A stretch of DNA of 6,397 bases from Sulfurovum sp. (lineage in GTDB: Bacteria; Campylobacterota; Campylobacteria; Campylobacterales; Sulfurovaceae), in assembly GCA_026193735.1 (NCBI GenBank), contig JAPHUJ010000286.1, positions 1-6,397 of the forward strand. Reading direction: 5' to 3'. The position numbers were made by a program, and so were the translations under genes. Shown one piece after another: positions 1-6,385 of the stretch (positions are counted from its first letter, which is position 1; each line of letters opens with the position of its first letter). The notes beneath the pieces are model-generated. The model was not told the origin of the DNA. It did no database searches and saw nothing but the letters and a program-made list of their open reading frames with translations.

Positions 1-582
1 CATGGTTTGCTCTAGTGCTGTTCTTAGAACGTTGACCAGCCAAGTGTCTTGACGCATCTCTTTACCGGACTTCTTTAAAGGTTCTTGTTGTACATTTATG
101 TTGAGCGAAGAATCGTATGTGTTTGCAACTTTAGCTGCTTCTTGCTTCATAAGCTGTTCTGTAAAGATGAACTGTGAACATGCTGCCATAAAAGGCTTGG
201 GTGTTTTTTTCTCACCAAAACCATATACTCTGATACCTTCAGCTTGTACACGCATCACGACAGGGGTAAAGTCACTGTCACTTGTAGCAAATGCAAAAGC
301 ATCGATGTCTTTTGTGTGAAGCAGATCTATGGCATCTATGGTCATGAGAATATCTGTAGCATTTTTATTTTTAGAATAGTCAAACTGTTGTATGGGTTTA
401 ATAGCAAATTCTAAGAGTTTGTCTTCCCAGTTCTTTAGGTTGTCTTTTGTCCAGTTACCATAGGCTTGGCGTATATTTACGATACCATATTTACTTAGTT
501 CATTGATGATACCTTCTATTGCCCGGTGTGAAATATTGTCACAGTCTATAAACAATGCTATGTGATCTTCGGTTTTAGTCAT
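1..582 (-). CDS. NYN-domain (LabA/DUF88-like) putative ribonuclease, 3' end cut by window edge
   Basis: An open frame of 194 codons runs from the ATG at 582-580 to base 1 without a stop, so the C-terminus lies outside the window. The protein opens with FIDCDNIS (residues 11-18), the first acidic motif of the NYN/PIN-like nuclease fold. It continues with NATDILMTIDAIDLL (about 74-88) and FATSDSDFTPVV (about 98-109), which carry the other conserved aspartates (D13, D77, D102, D104 as likely metal ligands). A GFGEKKTP segment (121-128) and a polar linker (about 146-175) follow. The last visible part, WLVNVLRTALEQ (181-192), resembles the start of an OST-HTH/LOTUS domain, which often follows NYN domains; that is an inference because only its first helix is visible. 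NYN proteins of this family are thought to cleave or bind RNA; the substrate is unknown here. The gene has its own likely extended -10 promoter and follows the rsmD terminator, so it is probably transcribed separately. The ribosome binding site is weak and A-rich (AAAGAA). Confidence 0.85.
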   Translation of the reverse strand, partial: MTKTEDHIALFIDCDNISHRAIEGIINELSKYGIVNIRQAYGNWTKDNLKNWEDKLLEFAIKPIQQFDYSKNKNATDILMTIDAIDLLHTKDIDAFAFATSDSDFTPVVMRVQAEGIRVYGFGEKKTPKPFMAACSQFIFTEQLMKQEAAKVANTYDSSLNINVQQEPLKKSGKEMRQDTWLVNVLRTALEQTM

Positions 583-605
583 ATTTATTCTTTTTTATTG
601 TATTT

Positions 606-621
606 TTTAATTATTATACCA
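606..621 (-). promoter_or_regulatory. Extended -10 promoter for the NYN gene
   Basis: Reading the minus strand, TGGTATAAT (621-613) is a perfect extended -10 element (TGn followed by TATAAT at 618-613). No good -35 hexamer is seen 16 to 18 bases upstream, which is usual for extended -10 promoters and for Campylobacterota. Predicted transcription start is near 606, giving a leader of about 24 bases before the ATG at 582. The distance and orientation fit the NYN gene. Confidence 0.6.
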
Positions 622-689
622 TAAGCGATTCATTTACCTTTAGGATAAATATGCATTTAATTATAATAAGAGTTGAGAGGTAAAGATAA

Positions 690-722
690 AGAAGAAAATA
701 GCGCATTAGACATACGCTATTT
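690..722 (-). terminator. Probable rho-independent terminator of rsmD
   Basis: Perfect 8-base arms AAATAGCG (696-703) and CGCTATTT (715-722) flank an 11-base loop. On the minus strand the hairpin starts 8 bases after the rsmD stop codon and is followed by a pyrimidine-rich stretch TTTTCTTCTTTATCTTT (699-683, partly inside the stem). The stem has only three G-C pairs and the U tract is interrupted, so termination may be incomplete. On the plus strand the hairpin would not be followed by a T run, so it acts, if at all, on the rsmD transcript. Confidence 0.65.
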
Positions 723-730
723 GGCGGTAT

Positions 731-1345
731 TTAAAGTTCAGTAGGTTTATAATACGTCATGGTGCTGCGACCAAACTTTTTACGCTTCATCAATTCTAAT
801 GCACCTATCTTTTCTGGCATGTCAAGGTTTGTCATATGTTCTACAATGACCATTTCAGTAACTTGGGGTTCTATAGTTTCGATGAGCGCGATCGTTTTAT
901 CGTATATGTCATCCATACCGTCACGCGTAGAAAAAGGAGGGTCAAAGTAGAAGTAGGTTTTTTTATTGCTTTTTTTGACCATTTCATAGACAAGTGCAAA
1001 CTTTTCAAAACTATCACCATAGAAGAGATGACACTTTGAAGGATCTATACGTTTTACATTGCCTTCTAAATAACGAAAAGCTATCTTATTGTACTCCATA
1101 AAATAACACTCTTCTGCCCCACGGCTGAGTGCTTCAAGTCCTATAGACCCAGAACCTGCAAAGAGTTCAACAAAGTTTTTATCGATGATATCAAATTGCA
1201 AAGTATTAAAAAGTGATTCTTTTAAAATGCTTTTTGAACTACGTGTCGTAAAGATATCTGGTATCTCTATCTTCTTACCTTTGTGTATACCTGCAGTAAT
1301 AGTGGTTGTAAATATTTTTATTTTTTCTTTTGCACGATTCGGCAT
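731..1345 (-). CDS. rsmD: 16S rRNA (guanine(966)-N(2))-methyltransferase RsmD
   Basis: This is a 204-residue protein, close to the family's usual 180-200. RsmD transfers a methyl group from S-adenosylmethionine to N2 of G966 in 16S rRNA during assembly of the 30S subunit. Visible signatures are the N-terminal segment RSSKSILKESLFNTL (35-49), matching the family's RPT-x-x-x-(V/I)-(R/K)-E-x-L-FN block with the P-T changed to S-S; SAM-binding motif I VELFAGSGSIGLEALSRGA (59-77); an acidic residue at the end of the next strand (E84 in FMEYN); and the catalytic motif FDPPF (134-138), the DPPF/NPPY type of N-methyltransferases. The ATG at 1345-1343 has a strong Shine-Dalgarno, AGGGAGG at 1358-1352 with a six-base spacer, the best in the window, which fixes the start. 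It lies 115 bases downstream of the NlpC/P60 gene on the same strand and is followed by a terminator-like hairpin. Confidence 0.93.
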   Translation of the reverse strand: MPNRAKEKIKIFTTTITAGIHKGKKIEIPDIFTTRSSKSILKESLFNTLQFDIIDKNFVELFAGSGSIGLEALSRGAEECYFMEYNKIAFRYLEGNVKRIDPSKCHLFYGDSFEKFALVYEMVKKSNKKTYFYFDPPFSTRDGMDDIYDKTIALIETIEPQVTEMVIVEHMTNLDMPEKIGALELMKRKKFGRSTMTYYKPTEL

Positions 1346-1351
1346 TTAGTG

Positions 1352-1358
1352 CCTCCCT
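1352..1358 (-). promoter_or_regulatory. Strong Shine-Dalgarno of rsmD
   Basis: AGGGAGG on the minus strand, six bases before the ATG at 1345. It is much closer to the anti-Shine-Dalgarno complement than the A-rich sites of the NYN and NlpC/P60 genes, and it decides the rsmD start. Confidence 0.75.
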
Positions 1359-1363
1359 GTATT

Positions 1364-1407
1364 GCATTTAATGCTTATTCTCATGTTGTGATTTTACCTA
1401 AATAAGC
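1364..1407 (-). repeat. Inverted repeats in the rsmD leader
   Basis: GCTTATT (1373-1379) and AATAAGC (1401-1407) form perfect 7-base arms around a 21-base spacer. The near-palindrome GCATTTAATGC (1364-1374) overlaps the inner end of one arm. Both lie just upstream of the rsmD ribosome binding site. A weak -10-like TAAAAT (minus strand, about 1397-1392) sits inside the spacer with no good -35. The repeats may be chance products of an AT-rich sequence; I record them because they border the translation start. Confidence 0.3.
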
Positions 1408-1417
1408 GTTAAAGCCG

Positions 1418-1456
1418 AACCATACAATGATGAATATTGTATTCCATTGTATAGTT
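1418..1456 (-). terminator. Long stem-loop directly after the NlpC/P60 stop codon (possible terminator or mRNA 3' end structure)
   Basis: Arms at 1418-1429 and 1445-1456 pair over 12 positions. In the minus-strand transcript all 12 pair, one as a G-U wobble (AACUAUACAAUG with CAUUGUAUGGUU); in a plus-strand transcript that position would be a C-A mismatch, which favours a role in the minus-strand RNA. The apical 15 bases contain a second hairpin, GAATA-CAA-TATTC (1444-1432), so the whole can stack into about 17 pairs with a two-base bulge. It starts four bases past the peptidase stop. No run of U follows, so it is not a canonical intrinsic terminator; it may stabilise the mRNA 3' end or aid another kind of termination. 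Confidence 0.5.
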
Positions 1457-1460
1457 GGGG

Positions 1461-2789
1461 TTAAAAATTGACTATTGTTTTCAGTGTGTTGATCAACTTA
1501 CTTTGCTCTCTTACATCAGCACGTTCTTTACCTGGTTCTGTCGTTGTAATAATGGTACGCGCAGTGATGATCTTTGTAGTATCTTCTTTACGTATACCCC
1601 AATAGGTATGCATAATGACAGGTTCTCCTTTATACTCACCCAAGTACAACACAATATGTCCGGGCACATAAAGTAATGAGCGGAAAGGTTCAGCGTCTTT
1701 GATGATCTTTTTTTTCTTATAGGTTTTAGCGAGACCTTCTATTGAAATATTATCTCCATCTTCGGCTTGTTTGCTTGAGTTACGGCGCAAGAAGATGCCA
1801 AATGCCCCTAGAAAGTCTCTTGTTGTAGCAGAACAGTCACGGCATTCGTAACTCCCACCCCAACCATAAGGCTCACCATAAAACTCTTTTGCCAACATTC
1901 CTACGTTTTTAGCAGTGAAAGGCAGAGGTTTTTTAGCAATGATACTTGGTTTTTCTACTTTCACTTTCTGAATGTGTGCTCTGCCTTTACTGTCTCGCAA
2001 AGCTGTGAGATACTGTTGATCCTCAGAGATGGGAAAGAGGGCACCCAGTTTAACGATGGAAATACCTTTATCATCATTATAGAGTCTGAGGTTATCTTTG
2101 ATGACCATGGCATAGTTATCATTTTGAAATGTTTTGATAAAGTCAGAATCTACCAGTGCCAAGTCAGAAGTTTTGATCCAGCCAAAGGAGTATGAAGCTC
2201 TTACAAATGCCCATCGTTTATCTTTAGAAAAGTGTGAGATGAAGAGTGGAATATTGATGTGTAGAGCAGAGTTCTGATTGTAGTCAAAAGGGAAGCCTTC
2301 ACCGGTTTTTTTAGGGTCTCTGAAAAAAGCAGATGATGTAGGAAGTGCTTTTACATCCGTACGACGTATGGTAATAGCTTTATATTTTTTACTATTAACT
2401 CTATCATAGTCAGCATTTTCTATCCATTGATTGTAAACAGAAGATGGGATAATGGAACCTTGTACCCTATATATAGGCTTTTTAGTAATAAATCGAACCT
2501 CCCAGCCAAAGTCTGCTTCCGGAATATCTAATTGCTTTAAAGTCCATGGTTCAAAGTACTTTTGGTTAAATTTTTTATCAAGAGCTTTTTGTTTACTCGG
2601 GGAAAAAGGTTTGATCTGATCTGCATAAAAAGAAGGATCCTGAGGTATGTGTTTCATGTCTGCCACTTTATTTTTAGGCATATGGTCTATTTTACTTTTT
2701 ACACGTTTACTCTCTTTGAGCACATACGCAGCATGTAAGCTTGAAAAGGAGCCAAGAAGGAGGATAGACAGGGTTATTTTTCGATACAT
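1461..2789 (-). CDS. Exported NlpC/P60 family cell-wall peptidase with N-terminal SH3-like domains
   Basis: A 442-residue protein with a Sec signal peptide: KR-type basic start (YRK), hydrophobic core ITLSILLLGSF and a likely signal peptidase I cut after LHA (20/21); there is no lipobox cysteine. The mature protein fits the multi-domain layout of Pfam N_NLPC_P60, SH3_6, SH3_7 and NLPC_P60. An N-terminal region (about 50-100) precedes SH3-like segments around 105-215 (including WAFVRASYSFGWIKTSDL, 193-210) and 220-280. The C-terminal catalytic domain spans about 290-430. Catalytic residues visible are C319 in DCSATTRDFLGAFG, H378 in PGHIVLYLG and H394 in IMHTYWG, the Cys-His-His set of NlpC/P60. 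Relatives cut the gamma-D-Glu to meso-diaminopimelate bond in peptidoglycan stem peptides; periplasmic action in wall recycling or remodelling is inferred. The start is backed by the signal peptide, though its ribosome site is only A-rich (AAAAAGAA). The exact substrate is not readable from sequence. Confidence 0.88.
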   Translation of the reverse strand: MYRKITLSILLLGSFSSLHAAYVLKESKRVKSKIDHMPKNKVADMKHIPQDPSFYADQIKPFSPSKQKALDKKFNQKYFEPWTLKQLDIPEADFGWEVRFITKKPIYRVQGSIIPSSVYNQWIENADYDRVNSKKYKAITIRRTDVKALPTSSAFFRDPKKTGEGFPFDYNQNSALHINIPLFISHFSKDKRWAFVRASYSFGWIKTSDLALVDSDFIKTFQNDNYAMVIKDNLRLYNDDKGISIVKLGALFPISEDQQYLTALRDSKGRAHIQKVKVEKPSIIAKKPLPFTAKNVGMLAKEFYGEPYGWGGSYECRDCSATTRDFLGAFGIFLRRNSSKQAEDGDNISIEGLAKTYKKKKIIKDAEPFRSLLYVPGHIVLYLGEYKGEPVIMHTYWGIRKEDTTKIITARTIITTTEPGKERADVREQSKLINTLKTIVNF

Positions 2790-2969
2790 ATTTGGTTCTT
2801 TTTGTTAAATAATAAGATAGTTTAGTTAATGATTGGTTTATATGATGTTTCTAGAAGTACATATTGAGTGCTAATGTAAAGTATTGCCCTAAAAAAAGGG
2901 ATCCTGTAGGACAATACGTCTATATTGATTACAACAGGCGGAGTATGCCATTGTAGTGTTAATTAAGTG
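2790..2969 (-). other. 180-base intergenic gap between DUF2062 and NlpC/P60 genes
   Basis: No coding frame of note is seen on either strand. It holds the three-stem element at 2881-2917 and a second imperfect inverted repeat at 2930-2955 (TACAA, GGC, then GCC, TTGTA) 15 bases past the DUF2062 stop. It also holds a weak minus-strand -10-like TATAAA at 2842-2837, with no convincing -35, that could drive the peptidase gene. Confidence 0.5.
2881..2917 (-). repeat. Compact three-stem (three-way junction-like) inverted repeat
   Basis: Outer arms GTATTG (2881-2886) and CAATAC (2912-2917) are perfect complements. Enclosed between them, almost without spare bases, are CCCT-AAAAAA-AGGG (2887-2900) and TCCT-GT-AGGA (2902-2911); only A2901 is unpaired between the two. 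The last hairpin would in practice close with three pairs and a four-base loop. The element lies 53 bases past the DUF2062 stop and 92 bases upstream of the NlpC/P60 start, so it would be in an untranslated part of the minus-strand transcript. The run of seven T on the minus strand (2897-2891) could also be the tail of a weak terminator using TCCTACAGGA as its stem. Confidence 0.45.
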
Positions 2970-3497
2970 TTAAATTTTTGGCTTTTTTCTTGATGCTCTT
3001 TTTTTTCTTATCTTTTTCGTTTCTTCTTGTTCTGTTTTTACGGATCTTACCCAAAGTCTGTTAAGTACTACGTAGATGATACCTGAAACAATGATTGAAT
3101 AAAAAGCAGTACCTGTATAAAGTGGTACAAGTATATCTTGAAAATGTTCAGTAAACCATTCCATGGTCAACTCAATATCATCGATACCTTCACGTCCCAA
3201 GATAAAGTTTCCAGTAAGGTATTCCATGTAGTACATAGGAGGCATGGTGAAAGGGTTACTCAGCCAAACCATTGAGATCGCAATAGGCACATTAAAACGG
3301 ATAAAAGGTGTGGTAGCCATGACCGCTAACATTTGCATAGGCATAGGGATAAATCCCCAAAAAAGTCCTATACCCACACCCCTTGTTATCATTCGTCTAT
3401 TTACACTGAGGTAAGCTTTCGGCAAGTGGTATTTCTCTAAAAATGCATCTATTTTATTTTCACCAGATGGCTTTTTCTTGAAGACTTTTCGTATCAT
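2970..3497 (-). CDS. DUF2062 family inner-membrane protein
   Basis: A 175-residue protein with the DUF2062 hallmark: a glycine- and proline-rich first membrane segment GVGIGLFWGFIPMPMQMLAV (40-59), then the conserved WLSNPFTMPPMYYMEYLTG block (78-96). Predicted membrane segments are about 40-62, 68-92 (a hydrophobic stretch interrupted by NPFTMPP) and 123-149. The N-terminus (KVFKKK) is basic, and the C-terminal tail (about 151-175) is very rich in lysine and arginine, which should keep both ends cytoplasmic or near the inner face; an odd number of segments would conflict with that, so the topology is uncertain. The biochemical function of the family is not established. The start at 3497 has GGAAA (3505-3501) at suitable spacing and lies just downstream of a TATAAT box. 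Its neighbour, an exported peptidoglycan peptidase, hints at an envelope role but does not prove one. Confidence 0.85.
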   Translation of the reverse strand: MIRKVFKKKPSGENKIDAFLEKYHLPKAYLSVNRRMITRGVGIGLFWGFIPMPMQMLAVMATTPFIRFNVPIAISMVWLSNPFTMPPMYYMEYLTGNFILGREGIDDIELTMEWFTEHFQDILVPLYTGTAFYSIIVSGIIYVVLNRLWVRSVKTEQEETKKIRKKRASRKKPKI

Positions 3498-3510
3498 TTG
3501 TTTCCATAGT

Positions 3511-3523
3511 TATAATTATTATA
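3511..3523 (-). promoter_or_regulatory. Candidate promoter of the DUF2062 gene
   Basis: The minus strand carries TATAAT at 3523-3518, which predicts a start near 3511 and a 14-base leader containing the GGAAA ribosome site. No good -35 hexamer is visible at the usual distance. The stretch is very AT-rich, and a plus-strand TATAAT (3511-3516) overlaps it, so either direction could use the site. Confidence 0.45.
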
Positions 3524-3559
3524 TATGCATTAGTGTAATACCATGGAGCTTTAAATCCC

Positions 3560-3591
3560 CTTTTTATCAACTTTTGTGTAGAATACGCGTA
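3560..3591 (+). promoter_or_regulatory. Candidate promoter of the prs-lepA operon
   Basis: TAGAAT (3579-3584) is preceded by CTTTTGTG, which resembles the T-rich, G-containing lead-in of Campylobacterota sigma-70 promoters, with a further T run at 3561-3565. The predicted start is near 3591, giving a leader of about 27 bases before prs. A plus-strand TATAAT at 3511-3516 is a possible second site with a leader of about 100 bases. Confidence 0.45.
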
Positions 3592-3596
3592 ATAAA

Positions 3597-3606
3597 TTAT
3601 GCATAA
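3597..3606. repeat. Perfect 10-base palindrome in the prs leader
   Basis: TTATGCATAA reads the same on both strands. It sits between the likely -10 and the prs ATG and overlaps the first bases of the AAAAGG ribosome site (3605-3610). With no loop it cannot fold as an RNA hairpin, so if functional it would be a DNA-level site such as an operator. It may well be chance in AT-rich DNA. Confidence 0.25.
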
Positions 3607-3617
3607 AAGGTACACTT

Positions 3618-4553
3618 ATGAGTGGATATATGATTTTTTCCGGAACAGCAAACCCTGAACTCTCTGAGGAGATAGCAACATATCTTGAAATGCCTCTTTC
3701 AAAGTCGACGATCACTCGTTTCTCTGATGGTGAGATCTCTGTGAAAATTTCAGAGAGTGTACGTGGTAAAGATGTATTTATTATCCAGCCTACCTCTGCA
3801 CCGGCAAATGGAAATTTGATGGAACTTCTTATTATGACTGATGCATTGAAGCGTTCTTCTGCGAAGTCCATTACGGCTGTGGTACCATACTATGGATATG
3901 GTAGACAAGACAGAAAGGCTGCGCCAAGAGTGCCGATCACAGCAAAGCTTGTGGCAAACCTTATGGAGACTGCAGGTATCACTCGTATGGTTACTGTGGA
4001 TCTTCATGCTTCACAGATACAAGGATTTTTCGACATTCCTGTAGATAACCTTTATGGTGCTATTTTGTTTATGGACTACATTAAAGCAAAAAAATTTAAA
4101 AATCCTGTTATTGCATCTCCGGATATCGGTGGTGTGGCAAGAGCAAGATACTTTGCAAATAAACTGGGTCTTGATATGGTTATCGTTGACAAAAGACGTG
4201 AAAAAGCCAATGAGAGTGAAGTAATGAACATCATTGGTAATGTTGAAGGTAAAGATGTCATTCTTATCGATGATATGGTAGATACAGCAGGAACGATGGT
4301 CAAAGCTGCGGCTGCACTTAAGAAATTGGGAGCTAATTCTGTGATGGCATGCTGTACACATCCTGTACTCTCCGGTCCAGCTTATGAACGCATAGAAGAG
4401 GGTGACCTTGATGAGCTTGTTGTTGCAAATACTATTCCTATGACAAAACCATCTGCTAAGATCAAACTGCTTTCAACAGCATCTATGCTGGGTGAAGTTA
4501 TCCGTAGAGTACATAACAATGAGAGTGTCAACTCTTTATTTGAAACAAATTAG
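3618..4553 (+). CDS. prs: Ribose-phosphate pyrophosphokinase (PRPP synthetase)
   Basis: At 311 residues it matches the class I bacterial enzymes (about 305-320). It transfers pyrophosphate from ATP to ribose 5-phosphate, making PRPP for purine, pyrimidine, NAD, histidine and tryptophan synthesis in the cytosol. Motifs in order are [16 protein letters not shown] (35-50), [20 protein letters not shown] (91-110; ATP-binding and flexible catalytic loop), the signature [18 protein letters not shown] (128-145) with catalytic-region H130, [10 protein letters not shown] (167-176), DKRR (191-194), and the PRPP-binding loop [14 protein letters not shown] (214-227). All key residues are present. The ATG has AAAAGG at 3605-3610 with a seven-base spacer. 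It is divergent from the DUF2062 gene and heads an operon with lepA 20 bases downstream. No PurR-type operator or purine riboswitch is seen in the 120-base upstream region. Confidence 0.97.
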   Translation: MSGYMIFSGTANPELSEEIATYLEMPLSKSTITRFSDGEISVKISESVRGKDVFIIQPTSAPANGNLMELLIMTDALKRSSAKSITAVVPYYGYGRQDRKAAPRVPITAKLVANLMETAGITRMVTVDLHASQIQGFFDIPVDNLYGAILFMDYIKAKKFKNPVIASPDIGGVARARYFANKLGLDMVIVDKRREKANESEVMNIIGNVEGKDVILIDDMVDTAGTMVKAAAALKKLGANSVMACCTHPVLSGPAYERIEEGDLDELVVANTIPMTKPSAKIKLLSTASMLGEVIRRVHNNESVNSLFETN

Positions 4554-4563
4554 TAAGAAGAAC

Positions 4564-4569
4564 AAGGAA
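4564..4569 (+). promoter_or_regulatory. Ribosome binding site of lepA
   Basis: AAGGAA four bases before the lepA ATG, inside the 20-base gap after the prs stop. No promoter or terminator fits in this gap, so lepA must be read at least partly from the prs transcript. Confidence 0.7.
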
Positions 4570-4573
4570 TTCA

Positions 4574-6385
4574 ATGGCTAAGCCAATACCACAATCACGC
4601 ATACGTAACTTTTCGATCATCGCACACATTGACCATGGAAAGTCAACATTGGCTGACCGTATCATACAGGAGTGTGGTGCCGTGACAGACAGACAAATGT
4701 CTGCACAAGTCATGGATACGATGGACATTGAAAAAGAACGTGGTATTACTATCAAGGCACAATCTGTACGTCTTGACTATGTAAAAGATGGTGAACACTA
4801 TATCCTTAACCTTATAGATACTCCGGGTCACGTAGACTTCTCTTATGAAGTAAGCCGTTCTTTGGCTTCGTCTGAAGGAGCACTGCTTATAGTAGATGCA
4901 GCGCAAGGAGTTGAAGCACAAACCATAGCCAATGTCTACATAGCTATAGAAAATAATCTGGAACTTTTACCTGTAGTAAATAAGATAGACCTTCCGGCAG
5001 CGGATCCTGATAGAGTACTTGCTGAACTTGAAGAGGCAATAGGCATCGATGCAACGGAACACAATCTTGTTTCGGCTAAAACAGGAGAAGGCGTTAAAGA
5101 TCTTATCGATGCCATTGTAGATCGTGTTCCTGCACCCACAGGAGATGAAAATGCACCGGCAAAAGCACTCATTTATGACTCCTGGTTTGACAATTATATG
5201 GGTGCACTGGCACTGGTTCGTATGTTTGAAGGAAGTATCAAAAAAGGGCAGATAGTAAAGATCATGGGAACTAAGGATGAACATCAAGTACTTGGACTGA
5301 TGTACCCAAACCCTATTGCAAACATAAAAACCGATGAGATACGTACAGGTGAGATAGGTATTATGATCATGGGACTCAAAACAGTAGATAGTCTTCAGGT
5401 TGGCGATACTGTCACAGATGCTAAGAACCCTACGGCAGAGATGATCCATGGTTTTGAACCAGCTAAACCTTTTGTATTCGCAGGTATTTACCCTATAGAA
5501 ACAGATAAGTTTGAAGATTTGCGTGACGCGTTAAACAAACTAAAGCTTAATGATTCTTCGTTGAGTTTTGAACCTGAGAGCTCGATGGCTCTTGGTTCTG
5601 GTTTTAGAACAGGCTTTTTAGGTATGCTTCATATGGAAGTGGTAAAAGAACGTTTAGAACGTGAATTTAATTTGGATCTCATTGCTACTGCACCTACAGT
5701 TGTGTATCAAGTGAAGCAAACCAATGGTGAAGAGTTAGTGATACGAAATCCAAGTGAACTGCCAGAACCACAAAAAATAGCCAAAATATATGAGCCGTAT
5801 GTCAAAGCAACCATTTTGACACCACAAGAGTATGTGGGAAATCTCATTAAACTACTCAATGATCGTCGCGGTATTCAGATCAAGATGGATTACCTCAATG
5901 AAACACGTGTACTTCTGGAATATGACATTCCTATGAATGAGATCGTGATGGATTTTTACGATAAGTTAAAGTCTATGACTAAAGGGTATGCAAGTTTTGA
6001 TTATGAACCTATAGGATTTAGAGAAGGTAGATTGGTAAAACTTGATATACGTGTGGCAGGTGATGTCGTAGATTCACTTTCTATTATCGTGCCTGAAGAC
6101 AAAGCACGTACAAGAGGACTTTCATTTGTTGCACAACTCAAGGAACTCATTCCCAGACAACTTTTCGAAGTAGCCATCCAGGCGAGTATCGGCAATAATG
6201 TCATCGCACGTTCTACGGTGAAATCTATGGGTAAAAATGTTACGGCAAAATGTTACGGTGGAGATATTACCCGTAAAAGAAAGCTTTTAGAAAAACAAAA
6301 AGCAGGAAAAAAACGTATGAAGTCTATTGGTTCCGTGGAAGTACCGCAGGAAGCATTTATGGCTGTATTGAAGTTAGACAGCTAA
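4574..6385 (+). CDS. lepA: Translation GTPase LepA (elongation factor 4)
   Basis: A complete 603-residue LepA/EF4 (usual length about 595-605). The GTPase binds ribosomes; proposed roles are remodelling of stalled or mis-translocated ribosomes and 30S assembly. The G domain shows G1 AHIDHGKST (17-25), G2 RGITI (56-60), G3 DTPGH (82-86) with the catalytic-type H86, G4 NKID (136-139) and G5 SAK (167-169). A beta-barrel domain II (about 190-285) follows, then an EF-G domain III-like part containing [20 protein letters not shown] (336-355), a domain V-like part (about 400-480), and the LepA-specific C-terminal domain with [18 protein letters not shown] (561-578) and the closing [15 protein letters not shown] (581-595). 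The N-terminus is right for the family, and no nearer ATG precedes the G1 motif. It is co-transcribed with prs. The reading frame is intact throughout, and several antisense open frames inside it are shadows. Confidence 0.98.
   Translation: MAKPIPQSRIRNFSIIAHIDHGKSTLADRIIQECGAVTDRQMSAQVMDTMDIEKERGITIKAQSVRLDYVKDGEHYILNLIDTPGHVDFSYEVSRSLASSEGALLIVDAAQGVEAQTIANVYIAIENNLELLPVVNKIDLPAADPDRVLAELEEAIGIDATEHNLVSAKTGEGVKDLIDAIVDRVPAPTGDENAPAKALIYDSWFDNYMGALALVRMFEGSIKKGQIVKIMGTKDEHQVLGLMYPNPIANIKTDEIRTGEIGIMIMGLKTVDSLQVGDTVTDAKNPTAEMIHGFEPAKPFVFAGIYPIETDKFEDLRDALNKLKLNDSSLSFEPESSMALGSGFRTGFLGMLHMEVVKERLEREFNLDLIATAPTVVYQVKQTNGEELVIRNPSELPEPQKIAKIYEPYVKATILTPQEYVGNLIKLLNDRRGIQIKMDYLNETRVLLEYDIPMNEIVMDFYDKLKSMTKGYASFDYEPIGFREGRLVKLDIRVAGDVVDSLSIIVPEDKARTRGLSFVAQLKELIPRQLFEVAIQASIGNNVIARSTVKSMGKNVTAKCYGGDITRKRKLLEKQKAGKKRMKSIGSVEVPQEAFMAVLKLDS

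Noticed and set aside
98..319. A plus-strand open frame of 73 codons inside the NYN gene region.
   Set aside because: The minus-strand frame here encodes recognisable NYN motifs, so the plus-strand frame is a shadow.
2881..2917. The folded element considered as a tRNA or tRNA-like gene.
   Set aside because: It is only 37 bases and has no T-loop GTTCGA-type sequence, no D-loop and no anticodon arm of proper length.
2930..2955. Imperfect inverted repeat after the DUF2062 gene considered as its intrinsic terminator.
   Set aside because: Five and three paired bases separated by unequal bulges, and no T run on the minus strand after it.
651..3604. ATGCAT hexamers in non-coding DNA at 651-656, 3525-3530 and 3599-3604, looked at as a shared operator.
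   Set aside because: The same hexamer also occurs inside coding genes (for example near 1607 and 3443), and a few copies are expected at this base composition.
3551..3871. A 106-codon open frame on the minus strand across the prs start and its promoter region.
   Set aside because: It is largely antisense to the certain prs gene, matches no family I know, and overlaps the divergent promoter; a shadow frame.
4967..5449. A 160-codon open frame antisense to lepA.
   Set aside because: It is cysteine-, tyrosine- and histidine-rich without any domain, as expected from the complement of a real coding frame, and lies wholly within lepA.
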